This document shows, piece after piece, positions 23,461-35,789 of a stretch of 64,000 nucleotides of DNA. Position 1 is the stretch's first letter, and each line of letters opens with the position of its first letter. The notes below the pieces were generated by a model that saw nothing but the letters and a program-made list of their open reading frames with translations, had not been told where the DNA came from and ran no database searches. Position numbers and translations under genes: made by a program. The stretch lies in the NCBI RefSeq assembly GCF_963676685.1, contig NC_092350.1, positions 2,903,486 to 2,967,485 on the forward strand, written 5' to 3'. Source of the DNA: Mytilus edulis (lineage: Eukaryota > Mollusca > Bivalvia > Mytilida > Mytilidae).

Positions 23461-25499
23461 CTACAAATATATGTATTTGTTTACAAATCTGTTTAGGATT
23501 AACGTTCTCATTCTAATTTACTTTGACACGTTTGAACTGATTGAATTGATCGATTAAAATAAAAACAAATGAGAAAAATCTGTTACGACGCTTGGAAACT
23601 TTTCTTATTTTAATCTGTTTTAATAAATTTCTGAAAATATATGTATTTTACAGTCATAAAGAGTGTTTTACTTTACTGTTCCCCTACCCTAGCAGTTAGT
23701 AATTTTTATACATATATATAGCTATGGAAATGTCCATCTTATTTTATAGATATATATATATATAAACTTAGTCCTTTCCCATTAGTGTATCCATTACTGC
23801 TCTAAAACTGCTTGACCGAATTTTGTCAAACTGTGCGCACCATAGGCCAGTGTATGGGATTTGTTTTTACGACAACGGTATATTTATAGAAATCCTTGGA
23901 TTTCTACGGTCTGATAGTAAACCTTGGTTTGAGTTAGACTTCAGTTTTCGTGTTAGGCTTGTTACAAAATACAACCATGTCCGGTAGAAATGAGTACCTC
24001 TGCACGTTAATGAACTGTTGAAACAATTCTCTGAAGAGTCTGATTCCTGGGAAAATATTCGACCACTGTCCAGAAACCCTTATTTTTCTGGTGGTAAGAT
24101 AATAAGTGTCTTCTGTATCGGTGCTAGGTTTTCTCGTCCTGATGTGCAGTAGATATTTTGTATTTGGACACTAAAATGCACCATTTTATCATTTTATATA
24201 TATTGCTTTTCGATTCGAATTATTTTTGGTGTCATGCACTTGGTAAAGGGGTGTTTTTTACGATTCTCGCAGTACACTTGGTTATACATATTTTTCTATA
24301 TACCACGGCTACACAAGTCTGTTATCTACATTTTCTTTATTCACGATGATGTAGATATGGTTAGAAAAGTCATATTTGAAAATAAGATGATGTAGTTTGA
24401 CTACATAGAAAAAACCATTTAACCTTGGCCAAAATGACAATGAAGATACCAACTTTAGGTCACCATAAAGTTTCCTTTCACCAAGGAAGGTTTCCCATTT
24501 ATTTATCAACGTCTTTGATTGCAAATGTTTTGACATGTTTAATGCGTGCAAGAATTGCCGAACTCCCAGAAAAATTCATAATAGAAGGTTCTTATTCAAA
24601 TGGAAAAATCAAAAAACTCAAACACATCAAACGACAGGATAACAACTTTCATATTCCTGACTTGGTATAGGCATTTTCTTAGGTTGAAAATGGTGGATTG
24701 AACTTAGTATAAAACAATATTCCTGCCGAGTGCTGATGACTTGACTGTACGTCATGTATACGTATCAATATAAAACAAAGAAGGTGTGGTGTGATTGCAA
24801 ATGCAACAATTTTCAATCTGAGCCCTTATTATGTAGATCTGAGCATCAATGGGTCATAAAACGACCTTCAACATTGAGAGAGAAAAAAATACTGCATAGC
24901 AGGTCAGGTTTTAATTTTGGGATCCCGAAAGTATTGGCAGATCTAGATCTGAAATGAAAATGTAAAAAACAAGTTGCAATACTCAAACATGTTAACTATG
25001 CACATCATTTAAAGTCTATACACCGTCTATGAAATTGAAGGGCCTAATAACTTACATGGATGTGTAAAATGTCAATGTTAAATAAACATAAATACAAACT
25101 TTGTCTTGTAAACTGAACTTTTTCCATTCAGAGGCTTTCAATGTATGTTATTAACAAATCATCAAAACATCGTGCATTGTCAAGACATGCGTCCTTATCC
25201 TTTATAAGTTTGAAAAAAGAATAATTCTGGTTCATAAAATTATTATCCAATTTTCTTGAATTTTTTGTACATGAAACTAAACAAACTCAACAAAAAATGT
25301 ATCAATATAAAAGTAATTAGATGTAGTTATTGGTATACTTATCTAAGATACAAGCCTTAAACATTCGTGCACGTTTTGTCTACAATAAGCTCAAGAGTGG
25401 TGACACTCAATACAAACAAGGGAATTTTCAATGAGTCCCAAACTTTATGCTCGTTTCGACTACATTAGGCGGCGCTTAAATCAAACAAGTTAATTGGCA

Positions 25500-25930
25500 A
25501 TCAGCCTCAAGTTCCTGATGAAGGTAAATCCAGAAAAGCGCTTCGGACGCAAATAATTATTAAACGTGTTGTTTTCAACCTTTCACATCACTGGGTCGAT
25601 ACCTCTACTGGTGGACTAGTAGTTCCCGCGGGTATCCTCAGCTCAGTAGCCAGTACCTCGTTTGTGACATGATTTAACAAATTTTTCTAAAAATGTCCGT
25701 TTAAAAATTTTGAAATTATTTAGCAACTAACGTTACAACTCCCTCAGGCAAAGTTGACTTTAGATGAATTTTTCTATTTATTTTAGGTATTTTTGTCATA
25801 TAGCTCTACAACGGTTTCGGTACTATTACTTTGGATTTCAATTGTTTGGCTTTGAGCGTTCCTGATGAAAGTAAATCAAGAAAATGGCTTCGGACGCATA
25901 GAATTATTGAACGTGTTGTTTTCATTTTTT
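25500..25930 (+). repeat. Bivalve repeat: ~350-bp unit bounded by CTTCGGACGCA motifs
   Basis: TTCCTGATGAAGGTAAATCC..GCGCTTCGGACGCA at 25512 recurs as TTCCTGATGAAAGTAAATC..GGCTTCGGACGCA at 25859. Between them lie a CACTGGGTCGATACC..GGTGGACTA block and a CTCCCTCAGGCAAAG block. This is one complete unit plus the start of a second. Confidence 0.7.
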
Positions 25931-25947
25931 TTTTAATTTGTTCGTGT

Positions 25948-26686
25948 GTTCCAGACCATATGAGTATTTGGACCGTATACGTATACTCGTACGGTCCGAC
26001 CATACGCGTACGGTCGGACCGTATGAGTATACTCGTACGGTCCAGTACGAGCTGACCATACATGTAATTTGATCAAATGTGTTAAATTGAAACAATCTTT
26101 ATTTTTAGTTTAACAAATTGTTATTGATAATTTATTACAATTAGATAGATAAAATGAACAATTAAAATTAAGTATTTGTTTAATTGTATATCTGAATCCT
26201 ATTTTGGTACTCTCGCCAAAGGTGACACAATTCAAGTAACGTAATATTTTTTACATTTTCATGTATGCAGTTCATGCATGTTCCTTTGCATTTGCATTTT
26301 TTAGTGAAGTTGCTAAATATTCTAAAACAATTAACTTCCCACATTATGTTTACTTCCGTATATCTTCAATTTCAGTGTTCATAATTCAATTAATGTATTA
26401 ATGATCGACATGCTTAATACAAGAGATTAACATATTTAATTAGCGTGAATTAAACAAAAGTGAAAATATAAATTTTTGTTTCAATTACAATTGAACTTTT
26501 TTATATTAATTTGATAGTTAAGTTATATGTTGATCTGCTATATGCATTTGTATCTAATAAACCTGACCAACATTTTAATATTAGTCAGACCGTACGCGTA
26601 CAGTCCGACCGTATGAGTATTTTGAAAAAGTACGCATACGGTCCAGACCGCATGCGTACGGTCTAAATACTCATACGGTCTGGAAC
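25948..26686. mobile_element. 739-bp element with CpG-rich palindromic ends
   Basis: Left end GTTCCAGACCATATGAGTAT and right end, reverse-complemented, GTTCCAGACCGTATGAGTAT are terminal inverted repeats. Each end also carries several internal palindromic ACCGTACGCGTACGGT-like words. The middle is AT-rich with no convincing ORF, so it is a non-autonomous element. Confidence 0.7.
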
Positions 26687-27089
26687 ATGTGCATTTTGTT
26701 TTCGTTGGGGGACTGTTTTACCACGCAGTTGTTGTAACATCTTAACTGTCGTCACCTTTTGAATTTAAGAGTTGTGTCAGTTCTTATCGCAAATTACTAT
26801 TTTTATTTTGGCATATTTTTGGTGGAGCTCGTGTTCTTTGTGTTTCTAAGTTTTGTCTTATGTGCTATATTTTGTCTATTGTTTTTTTTTCATTATAGTC
26901 CTGGCGTTGTCACTTTCTTTTTAATCTCTGATTTTGACTGTCCCTCTGGTATCTTTCGTCCCTCTTTTGAGCATGTTAACACGTTTAATTCCGCAACATT
27001 TGTTTGCACCTGTCCGAAGTCAGGGCAGTTGTTGTCGTTTGTTGATGTGGTTCATAAGTGTTCCACCCCTCATATCAGTTAAGAAATTA

Positions 27090-29389
27090 TGTGGAAAATG
27101 AGAGATTACTTTCAAAAATTGCAGAAAAGCGCTCATCCTCAACTGTTGAATTTTATATATTTAAGAACAATATGAAATATACAGATGTTAAAACACTTTA
27201 CAGTGATCGTTCTAGTAATATTTAGATTTGCAATGAATGTCAACATTTTTATTCTGGAAGCTACCATTTGATTTCTATAGGATGAGGGAGGGTGGGGTGC
27301 TAAAACTAAATCTTGATCTCAATATTAGCCAAAAAAATGAGAGGACTCAATAGCTGAAAAAGCAGGATATTATCTAAGAAAAACGTACCAGAAATAGAGC
27401 GAAAACAAAGCTGAAGAAACATAATAATGATAAAAAAATCCTTTATGATATCCCCCCTAGACAGCAAATGATTGTCCCTGAATTATGTAATGAGTGAAAT
27501 CATTGCGGGAAATTTTCTTTAAATTCAGCAATTCAGTTTATGCTTTATGGAATTTAGGATGGATATGTTAAATGGATTAAGCATATGCTGAAATGAGTTT
27601 AGGTTATGCTGATATTAGTTTAGCATATGCTGAAATGAGTTTAGCATATACTGATATAAATTTGTAGAATAATTTTGTCCTTGATTACGTGCCAACATTT
27701 CTGTATAAGCTTAATAATTCAGCATTTGCTAAATCGAATTTAGAATAACATAAATGATTTTAACATATGCCTAATTCGATATTTATGACCATGATTCCAC
27801 GTCATAGGTATATAAATACCCGACGATAGGACCAATGCCATGTTACACTTGAAAAATGAATGAGATTGTATTCAGAAGTCTTCCTTCTGTGTTGAAAGAA
27901 CTGATAAGATCAGAAGCAGACTTCATAGCTTTTGTGGAATACTTAATATCATAATCACTAGGATTTGTGAAATGACAGCACACGTGCACACTTAAATGTA
28001 GGTGATCGACTGGACGGTCATAAAACGTGCAAAACTTGAGAATGGCCTATACAACATGCATTTTACACTGTAAACAAAATATCATCCTTATAGAGAAGAT
28101 AGTTTAACTTATGACGTACATGTTATTAAGCTCTTAAATAGCGGATGAACTCACAGATATATACTCTATATGCAGGCGCTGCTGTTACAGTACCACATAG
28201 AAATCAATCATCAAATATTAAACCCATAATTTCATCATATATCTGAATTGAATGAATCTAAAGACTGATTTGTGCTAAAGACATTGACATAGTTTTGAAT
28301 TTGAATGTTGTTCACTTCCATGCTGCATTAAGAACGTAGTTATTGCTTAATTAAAGGGACGTTAGCTGTCCATTTTGTGTTCGCCGATATGCCTTAAAAA
28401 TGAAACAATCAAAGACACTGTAAAACAACAGACAACATTGACATAATGTTGTTAAATGGTATTTGAACCGCAAACATTGTTATCAATTATATTTGTATAC
28501 TTCCTATATAACTTTTCAACTTAACTATGTCAATGGACATAAAGCTTAAGATACTTAGAAGATATGGAAATCTCAATTAAGTGATTGCTTCCGCTACAGT
28601 AAAGTTTAATTCATTCATAACTTCTATCGACAACAAACGAAATACAGTCAGACTTATAGTTTAGACATCTGCTTTTACTTTAACTGTTTTTGTTTTTTTT
28701 TTGTCCATGGATTTCTATCACAGTGACTTAAATAAGTTGTCCTTTATTCTTTTTAATACAAACATTCAAGATGTAGTATGAATTTTAATTAGACAACAAT
28801 GCGCAAGATTTCAACTGATAGGTACGAGAGAAAAATAATAGCATACGTCATTAAGGTGGTATGGGAGTCTAAAATAAAAATGATAGAATTTGTTCATATT
28901 TTGCCAAAACGTAGTATCTTTAGATATATGTTCAAAAATATATTAAAAATAATAGGTCACTGCGCATTTTCTCAAACTACAGGTTGTGACAAAATGACAA
29001 ATTTTGTATGGATTATACAGGAAAATACACCATGATGATTAGAAACTAAACAACATGATAGAATTGTAAAATAAATAAGGACAAGATAGCTTTGAGAAAA
29101 TGCTTTGAGAATATCAAAAGAAAAGATAGGGTCATTGTACGTTTTTTCTGACTAAAATACAAAAAAGGAAAATTCAATGTAGATTCCTTCAGAAAATGAA
29201 CTCTTCTAGATTTATCTCCCTTAAAATGCCAATTCAATAATATTTAAAAACAAGCAAAAATACTCTACACTTGTACAAATATTGATATTTATTTATTGCT
29301 ATACATTGTTTCATTTAAATTAAAATTCATATTAGATATCTGCATTTCTGCATCAAAGTTTTATAACTTTATAGGAAATCTGGACCTTA
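27090..29389. other. No gene seen; old repeats
   Basis: About 28450-28760 is distantly similar to 62080-62220 and 62530-62600. No frame is convincing. Confidence 0.4.
27540..27790 (+). repeat. Short degenerate repeats with palindromic AGCATATGCT
   Basis: TTAGCATATGCTGAAATGAG occurs in three to four variants at about 27575-27660, and related AGCATTTGCT/AACATATGC words to 27770. No coding potential. Confidence 0.5.
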
Positions 29390-29900
29390 GGTTCTCTGGT
29401 TTTTACAATCTAAGATGGTACAGCCCTTGGATGGTGTAAACCTCCCCAAAAAACGTGTATGGTGTAATGGTGTATGGCATAAGGTGTAATGGTGTAAGGT
29501 GTATGGTGCTATGGTATATGGTGTAAGGGAAATGGTGTAATGGTGTTTGAGGAATAGTGTGATTGTGTAACTTGCGATCGGAAATGGTGTGAAGGATAGT
29601 GTACGACATTTCAGTGGTTGAAAACGAAGTTCTTTTAATTTTATTTATTCGAAATTGTAAACATAAACAATAATAATCTTAATATTTGAAATTTAATTGC
29701 ATTATGGGTTATTTCGGATCGTGCAGAGAGAATTGGAAATGGTGCATGGTGTAATGTGTAAGGTGTATGGTGCAAAGGTGTAACGTTTATGGTGTAATGG
29801 AACAAGGTGTATGATGTAATGATGTATGGTGTAATTGTGAACGGTGTTAGTGGGAAGTTTACACCATCCGAGGACTGTAATAGACACCTATACCACCTTA
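29390..29900. mobile_element. GGTGTA-rich inverted-repeat element, copy 1
   Basis: Two stretches of degenerate GGTGTA/GGTGTAAT repeats flank a non-repetitive core (29600-29720). The ends form an inverted pair (CTTGGATGGTGTAAAC at 29427 and the complement of GTTTACACCATCCGAG at 29857). The right end CCACCTTAA resembles TTAA-type element ends. Open frames here are artefacts of the repeats. Confidence 0.65.
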
Positions 29901-30941
29901 AAAGCCAATTGTGCAGAGAACTTTTAACAATATATTTTGATATGAAAATGTTGGAAATCGATTTGCCATTTCTATTGTCAATAAACTCATCATAGATACC
30001 AGGACTAAATTTTATATACACACCAGACGCGCGTTTCGTTTACAAAAGACTCATCAGTGACGCTCGAATCCTAAAAAGGTATAAAAAAAAACAAATAAAG
30101 TACGAAGTTGAAGAGCATTGAGATCCAAAATTCCCAAATATTAGCTTAATATATTATACTTGCTGATTTCAACAATCTGATGTTTCTATACATTTTTCTT
30201 TTTAATAAAATTGTAACGGTTTCAAAATGTCCCGACATAATTATATGATAGTTTTATTGACATTCATTACTTTAAAATTCGGTTTTATATACTTTCCATC
30301 AAGAAAGTACAACAGTGGTTACTTTCGGTTTACACATGGTCACTTTCAGTTTTATTTTCTAAGTTCATCTGGCTTACAACATAATGCATAAGTCCCAAGG
30401 CTTTTTCGTGTATACATGTGAAATTAAAGCAAAGGTTACAATCTAGAACGCCAAACTTACATATGACCTTGACCTGAAATCAAGGTCATCAAGATTGGAC
30501 ATCATACCAAAAGACCTCAAGTTTCTTACAATACATCTTATTCTTTACATTCCATGTGAGAAAAATAATAGGGAATATTACCTCTTCGCTTCTAAAACAC
30601 ATTAATTTCCTATTGCGACAGATCACCACTAACAATTCAGTGAATATCTGTTGTCGATATCCATATAACAGTCAGGGGCATTACTTAAACAAGTAACTTT
30701 TAAAATTACCTTTACAAGTAATGTTGAAAACGAGGCTATTTTATAAATTACTTATAGAAGTAACTTTTCTAAATATTTTTTTTATAGGTGAACAATTTTA
30801 CAAATTTTACTAGTTTTAACAAATTTTTACAGTCATCTGGTTATTTTTCCCATGACATATAACATTTAATCCTCCTGAAACACTAATTGCTTTTCTGACG
30901 CACTTATCTTTGATATCGACGCTTCTTGGTCAAAGATTGGT

Positions 30942-32251
30942 CACTTAGGACTATTAAAATATCGTTTTCCTTCAAAATCTTGAAGGTAGACAGATATAAA
31001 TAGATAGAAACTTATGAAATAATTTTAAGACTTGACTGTTATTTATAATTTGTAACCCAAAACAATTACATATGTTCCTTAAATAAGTGTTATTACTAAT
31101 TCTTTCAAGGATGTACAAAATAACTTATTCAAGTAACATTTGTGTCATTATTTTTAAAGTAACCCATTATGTCTATTCTCCTCTCAAATCTTACAAATTC
31201 TTAAATTTATGATATAAAATTATGTGAAAATGCATGAACACTACATTTAGTCCCTGCTTCTATTAAAATTTAGAATAACTCTATTGAGTAATTTTATATT
31301 TTTTAAAAACAAAAATTACCTATATAAGAAACTAAAAAAAGGTTCTCTGGTTTTTACAATCCAAGATGGTACAGCCCTTGGATGGTGTAAACTTCCCCAA
31401 AAAACGTGTATGGTGTAATGGTGTATGGCATAATGTGTAATGGTGTAAGGTGTATGGTGCTATGGTATATGGTGTAAGGGGAATGGTGTAATGGTGTTTG
31501 AGGAATGGTGTGATTGTGTAACTTGCGATCGGAAATGGTGTGAAGGATAGTGTACGACATTTCAGTGGTTGAAAACGAAGTTCTTTTAATTTTATTTATT
31601 CGAATTGTAAACATAAACAGTAATAATCTTAATATTTGAAATTTAATTGCATTATGGGTTATTTCGGATCGTGCAGAGAGAACTGGAAATGGTGCATGGT
31701 GTAATGTGTAAGGTGTATGGTGCAAAGGTGTAACGTTTATGGTGTAATGGAACAAGGTGTATGATGTAATGATGTATGGTGTATGGTGTAATTGTGAACG
31801 GTGTTAGTGGGAAGTTTACACCATCCAAGGACTGTAATAGACACCTATATGGCACTTAGAACTATTAAAATATCGTTTTCCTTCAAAATCTTGAAGGTAG
31901 ACAGATATAAATAGATAGAAACTTATGAAATAATTTTAAGACTTGACTGTTATTTATAATTTGTAACCCAAAACAATTACATATGTTCCTTAAATAAGTG
32001 TTATTACTAATTCTTTCAAGGATGTACAAAATAACTTATTCAAGTAACATTTGTGTCATTATTTTTAAAGTAACCCATTATGTCTATTCTCCTCTCAAAT
32101 CTTACAAATTCTTAAATTTATGATGTAAAATGATGTAAAAACTCATGAATACTACATTTAGTCCCTGCTTCTATTAAAATTTAAAATTAGTCTATTGAGT
32201 AATTTTATATTTTTTAAAAACAAAAATTACCTATATAAGAAACTAAAAAAA
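30942..32251 (+). repeat. Direct duplication of 399 bp (30942-31340 and 31853-32251)
   Basis: CACTTAGGACTATTAAAATA.. to AAACTAAAAAAA is repeated with few differences. The space between the copies is exactly the GGTGTA-rich element at 31341-31850. Confidence 0.85.
31341..31850. mobile_element. GGTGTA-rich inverted-repeat element, copy 2
   Basis: Nearly identical to 29390-29900, including the core with AACTTGCGATCGGAAATGG and the GGATCGTGCAGAGAGAA block. It differs by scattered substitutions and one extra GGTGTAT unit. It ends at ACACCTATAT, a few bases short of copy 1. Confidence 0.75.
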
Positions 32252-32285
32252 TTTACTTGTTTAAGTAACGCCCCTGACTGTATAA

Positions 32286-33900
32286 GTTTCATAAGATTAG
32301 CATGCACACGTAAAAGCAACAAATTAAAGTACGACCTTGGCCTTCGACCTTAGCCATTTTTTCTTGTTGATAGAACTAAATTTGTCGTAATGTTTTACGG
32401 TTTGGAAGAAGTAGTACGCGCATGGAGATAACTCTTACATGAGAAAGTGTTCGGTTAAGGGGATCAATTTCAAAATCATGTAAAAACAGCACATGAAAAA
32501 AATTAGGCAGAAGAAAAATTGAAAAAATACAATAATAAAAAAAATCCTAAAGGTCTTTCCTAGGAAATTTGGAAAAACAAAATCAATAAAACCAATGACA
32601 AACGAGATAATATCAACTTTTCAATTATCAATTTTCCATTTCTCAAAAGAACATGATACCAAACACAGATATAATTGCCGTGTTTTGCTATATATTTCTT
32701 GAAAACTGTAATTCAACAAAATGTCATGTAAAATGTAATATATGTATCCTCTTAATTAAGCCGTGTATGTAAAATGTAATATATGTATCCTAGCGGTAAA
32801 ACATTAGTTGTGGTAAAAAAAGGTTTAATAAGAATTATTTGAGAACAAATGATAAATTTGTTAATACAAGGAGGAAGACCCGCGATTTCAAAGCAAATTA
32901 TAGAAAAAATATTTCATGTCGAAAATAAAAAAAAATGATTTTAAAAAGTTTCATTCTGAATTTCGTGTAATTGACACATTTAGATGAACTCTATGTAATC
33001 CTTATATCGATCGTTACCAAAAAACGTTTTTGTGAGAAATTAATATAATCTATTCGTAAAAAAGCTGTTTAAATGTTTTATTACTTCCGAATGAGATTAA
33101 ATTTATAAAAGTTCTTATAGTAGGACTAAATGTGAAATTTACAGGAGTTCCTCTTTAACCAAATTTATTGTGACAAATTATCTTTCTTCACATTTGAAAA
33201 CAAGAAAAAAAAGTCTGTCATAGACCTCTAACTATTTACATCATTTTCAACTATTTATACATTTTATTGAAGAAATAAAGATTTTTTTTAAGAAAGACAC
33301 GTTTTTGGGGTAAGACATACTTCATAACAAGACTTTGACATTAATTGTCATCAGTTAAAAAATATAAATTAACGCTCAAATGAATATAAGGATAGAAGTC
33401 AAAACTGATGTTTGGGTTGTAATGTAACTTGCTTAAATGAAGGGTCAAACAGAGTATCCCAAATTCCTCTGGATATTGTTACTATTCGTACCCTGATCCC
33501 CTTTTTTATGTTGAATTTCACTCAAAAGCATCTTTTTGTTATATTTTGACGTTTTGACTTGTTTAAGGGAATTTTGATCTCATTGTTCTGATATGTACCG
33601 ACTGGTCCTTCATTTGCAGAATATCTGTCATGCATTTGAAAATTAGTAATTAGCCGAAGATTAGAATTGTAAAAATCTCCAACAGAAAGAGGATGGTACG
33701 ACAACATATTTACCAAAGATAAGGAATTTGACAAAGATGTGGAAGCCATCATTGATTTATGTCTTACATATTAAACAACTTTTGTTATTTTTGTATATTC
33801 AAACACGCTTACTTTGTTATGATTTCAAAGATATTTGTCTTAGTCAATATATTTTGTCTTCTCGTGATATGTATTTTAATGTTGATATATAAACCATTTT
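32286..33900. other. No gene seen
   Basis: AT-rich. A 24-bp direct repeat (TGTAAAATGTAATATATGTA..) occurs at about 32736 and 32768. Nothing else is recognisable. Confidence 0.4.
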
Positions 33901-33904
33901 ACTA

Positions 33905-34338
33905 GATAACATTTTTGTTCGCTCTGGAGATTCTGTATATCGGAATTCCAACGGGGACTATAAGTGTTCACAACTTATTGCAGACCTGTTTCTGTATTGT
34001 GATAAGTTACAATATATGACGAAAATCAGCAAAGACACAGCGAAACTACATCTGATACATATATTTAACAATACTTTTAGATATGTAGATGATATATATT
34101 GCCACTCAATAATGACGACTTTAGTATGTATACTAAAGAAATTTATCCTGTTGAACTAACTTCAAATAAAGCTACTACTAACAATGACCACTGCCCTTTC
34201 CTCGATCTTGATATCTATATCACTAACGGAAAGCTTAATACTAACATTTATGATAAAAAAGATGATTTTTCATGTCCTATCGTTAATTATCCATTTTTAG
34301 ATGGCGATGTTCCTTTGACAGAATCTTATGCTGTTTAA
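33905..34338 (+). pseudogene. Penelope-like reverse transcriptase fragment (C-terminal half)
   Basis: 33905-34096 reads RSGDSVYRN.., QLIADLFLYC, LIHIFNNTFRYVDDI, i.e. the catalytic box, and after a one-frame shift 34099-34338 continues DDFSMYTKEIYPVEL, DHCPFLDLDIYI and IVNYPFLDGDVPL. I recall this order from Penelope-like elements common in bivalves. The frameshift and stop at 34336 make it inactive. Confidence 0.65.
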
Positions 34339-34589
34339 ATATTTCAACTTGTACGATTCATGTATGCAATAAAATTGAGAAAGGAAATGGTACAACGTAT
34401 TATATTTTAGCGAGAGGAATTGATGTATTACCGATAAATTATCACATCATGTTTTTCGATATTACAAACAAGTCAAAGCATTCACTTAATGATATCATCG
34501 ATACCAGGACATCATTCATAGACATAATTCAACATGCATACAACTTAAACCTTTAAGTATTTCACATCCAGTATCACTGGTATACATAT

Positions 34590-34720
34590 TTGTTAAGTGG
34601 TCAGATGAAGCACGCTTCCGGGTGCGGGTGCGTGAATTTCCTGCTGCATTGAAGACCCATGGACGGCGTTTGCTTTTGATATCTTAATTAATCGGGGATG
34701 CGACACATAATCAATTACCA
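34590..34720 (+). repeat. Dispersed mussel repeat (GGGTGCGGGTGCGTGAATTTC .. CATTGAAGACCCATGG)
   Basis: The GTGCGTGAATTTCCTGCTGC and ATTGAAGACCCATGGACGG blocks are typical of a very abundant mussel repeat known to me. It is the only clear copy here. Confidence 0.5.
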
Positions 34721-35633
34721 GGAGTGTTTTACAAAATACTGTTGATGTTGCAAAGTACCAAGTTGTTCAACACAATCTAACAAATTACTAAGCTGAAAAT
34801 ATTTGTCAGTAAACAAGTTCAGAATTATTGTTTAGGAAATGACGCACTTCAAAATAATAAGATACATTCGAATCCCAAAGTTACATTTTGTGTTTTTATC
34901 TTTAAAAATCATTCTTATGTTATTAAACGTTCTATACATGAATTCAGTATACAGGAGGAACGAGGAAAACATTAAAAATGACTTTTTTGTAAAATTTAAT
35001 GAACACAATATTCGTTTCATTTGGATCAGAAACCCACATACACGTTTCAACTTCATTGCACATATATGGATACTCCAATACCATGAATACGTATATGAAA
35101 CGTTATACGTTAGGTCCGCAACAACTCTATTAGTAGATATCAGTCTTAGTTCTGTTTATGTATCATATAATGATAAGTTTATGTTGGTATTAATAGACTT
35201 CCTCATAAACAGACCAGTTAGAATACCTTCACCAGCCAGATTCTTGTATATTAAAAGCGGGCGGAAAGATACAAGAGGGACATTAAAACTCATATATCGA
35301 GAAAAAAAACATGACATCTCCGTGGCTTAAAAGATGAAAACGGAAAATAGGCAAATAATAGTATACAAGGCACAACATTGAAAACATTCCTTTATGTGTG
35401 GAAGTCTTAAATGTTCATTTGATTTATAAAACGAACATTTAACTACGAATAAAAGTGTTTAAAGTTACAGATGGTGAAAACAGATGAGTTTCGATTAAAA
35501 AAAAATCTACACGACAAATAAACTGATGGATCAGCATATTACATGACAAACAAATTATCAGCATTGCATGTAACAAAATTGCATAGATAATAAGGAAACT
35601 GAAAAAAAAAACATCACCATAATTTATGTAATA

Positions 35634-35789
35634 GTAAAAGTTCAATGATAAGTTAATATTGATATTAAAAGATCTCCGAGCAAAAAGGGGTGTTCAGATC
35701 CCCGATCTCGAAGGGCGAGGTGATTTGAACAGCCCTTTTTGTGAGGAGGTCTTTCAATGTCAATATTAACTTAATCATTGAACTTTTAC
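35634..35789. repeat. Hairpin-type miniature element
   Basis: Arms 35634-35697 and 35722-35789 are largely complementary (GTAAAAGTTCAATGAT..AAGTTAATATTGA on the left, its complement on the right), with a GC-richer centre. It is nearly all stem with a ~24-nt loop. Confidence 0.75.

Larger units (their letters stand above)
30669..32280. mobile_element. DNA transposon remnant with TATAA target duplication
   Basis: Left end CAGTCAGGGGCATTACTTAA and right end, reverse-complemented, CAGTCAGGGGCGTTACTTAA are terminal inverted repeats. The same TATAA flanks both sides (30664-30668 and 32281-32285). Sub-terminal AAGTAA words are frequent. It has no transposase. Inside, a 399-bp segment is duplicated around a second copy of the GGTGTA-rich element. 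Confidence 0.75.

Noticed and set aside
26759..27082. 107-codon hydrophobic open frame
   Set aside because: It lies in the same dispersed mussel repeat family (TCCCTCTGGTATCTTTCGTC). The repeat often gives such frames.
28850..29235. Possible TTAA element starting TTAAGGTGGTATGGGAG
   Set aside because: The left end looks like a miniature element, but no matching right end with inverted repeat could be found.
29403..30021. Minus-strand open frames rich in HTPYT/TITPY
   Set aside because: Translation of GGTGTA repeats inside a miniature element. The same occurs at 31354-31855.
34839..35330. 163-codon open frame
   Set aside because: Its C-terminal part is the antisense of the GCCATGG mussel repeat (GGAAAGATACAAGAGGGACA), with no domain or splice support for the rest.
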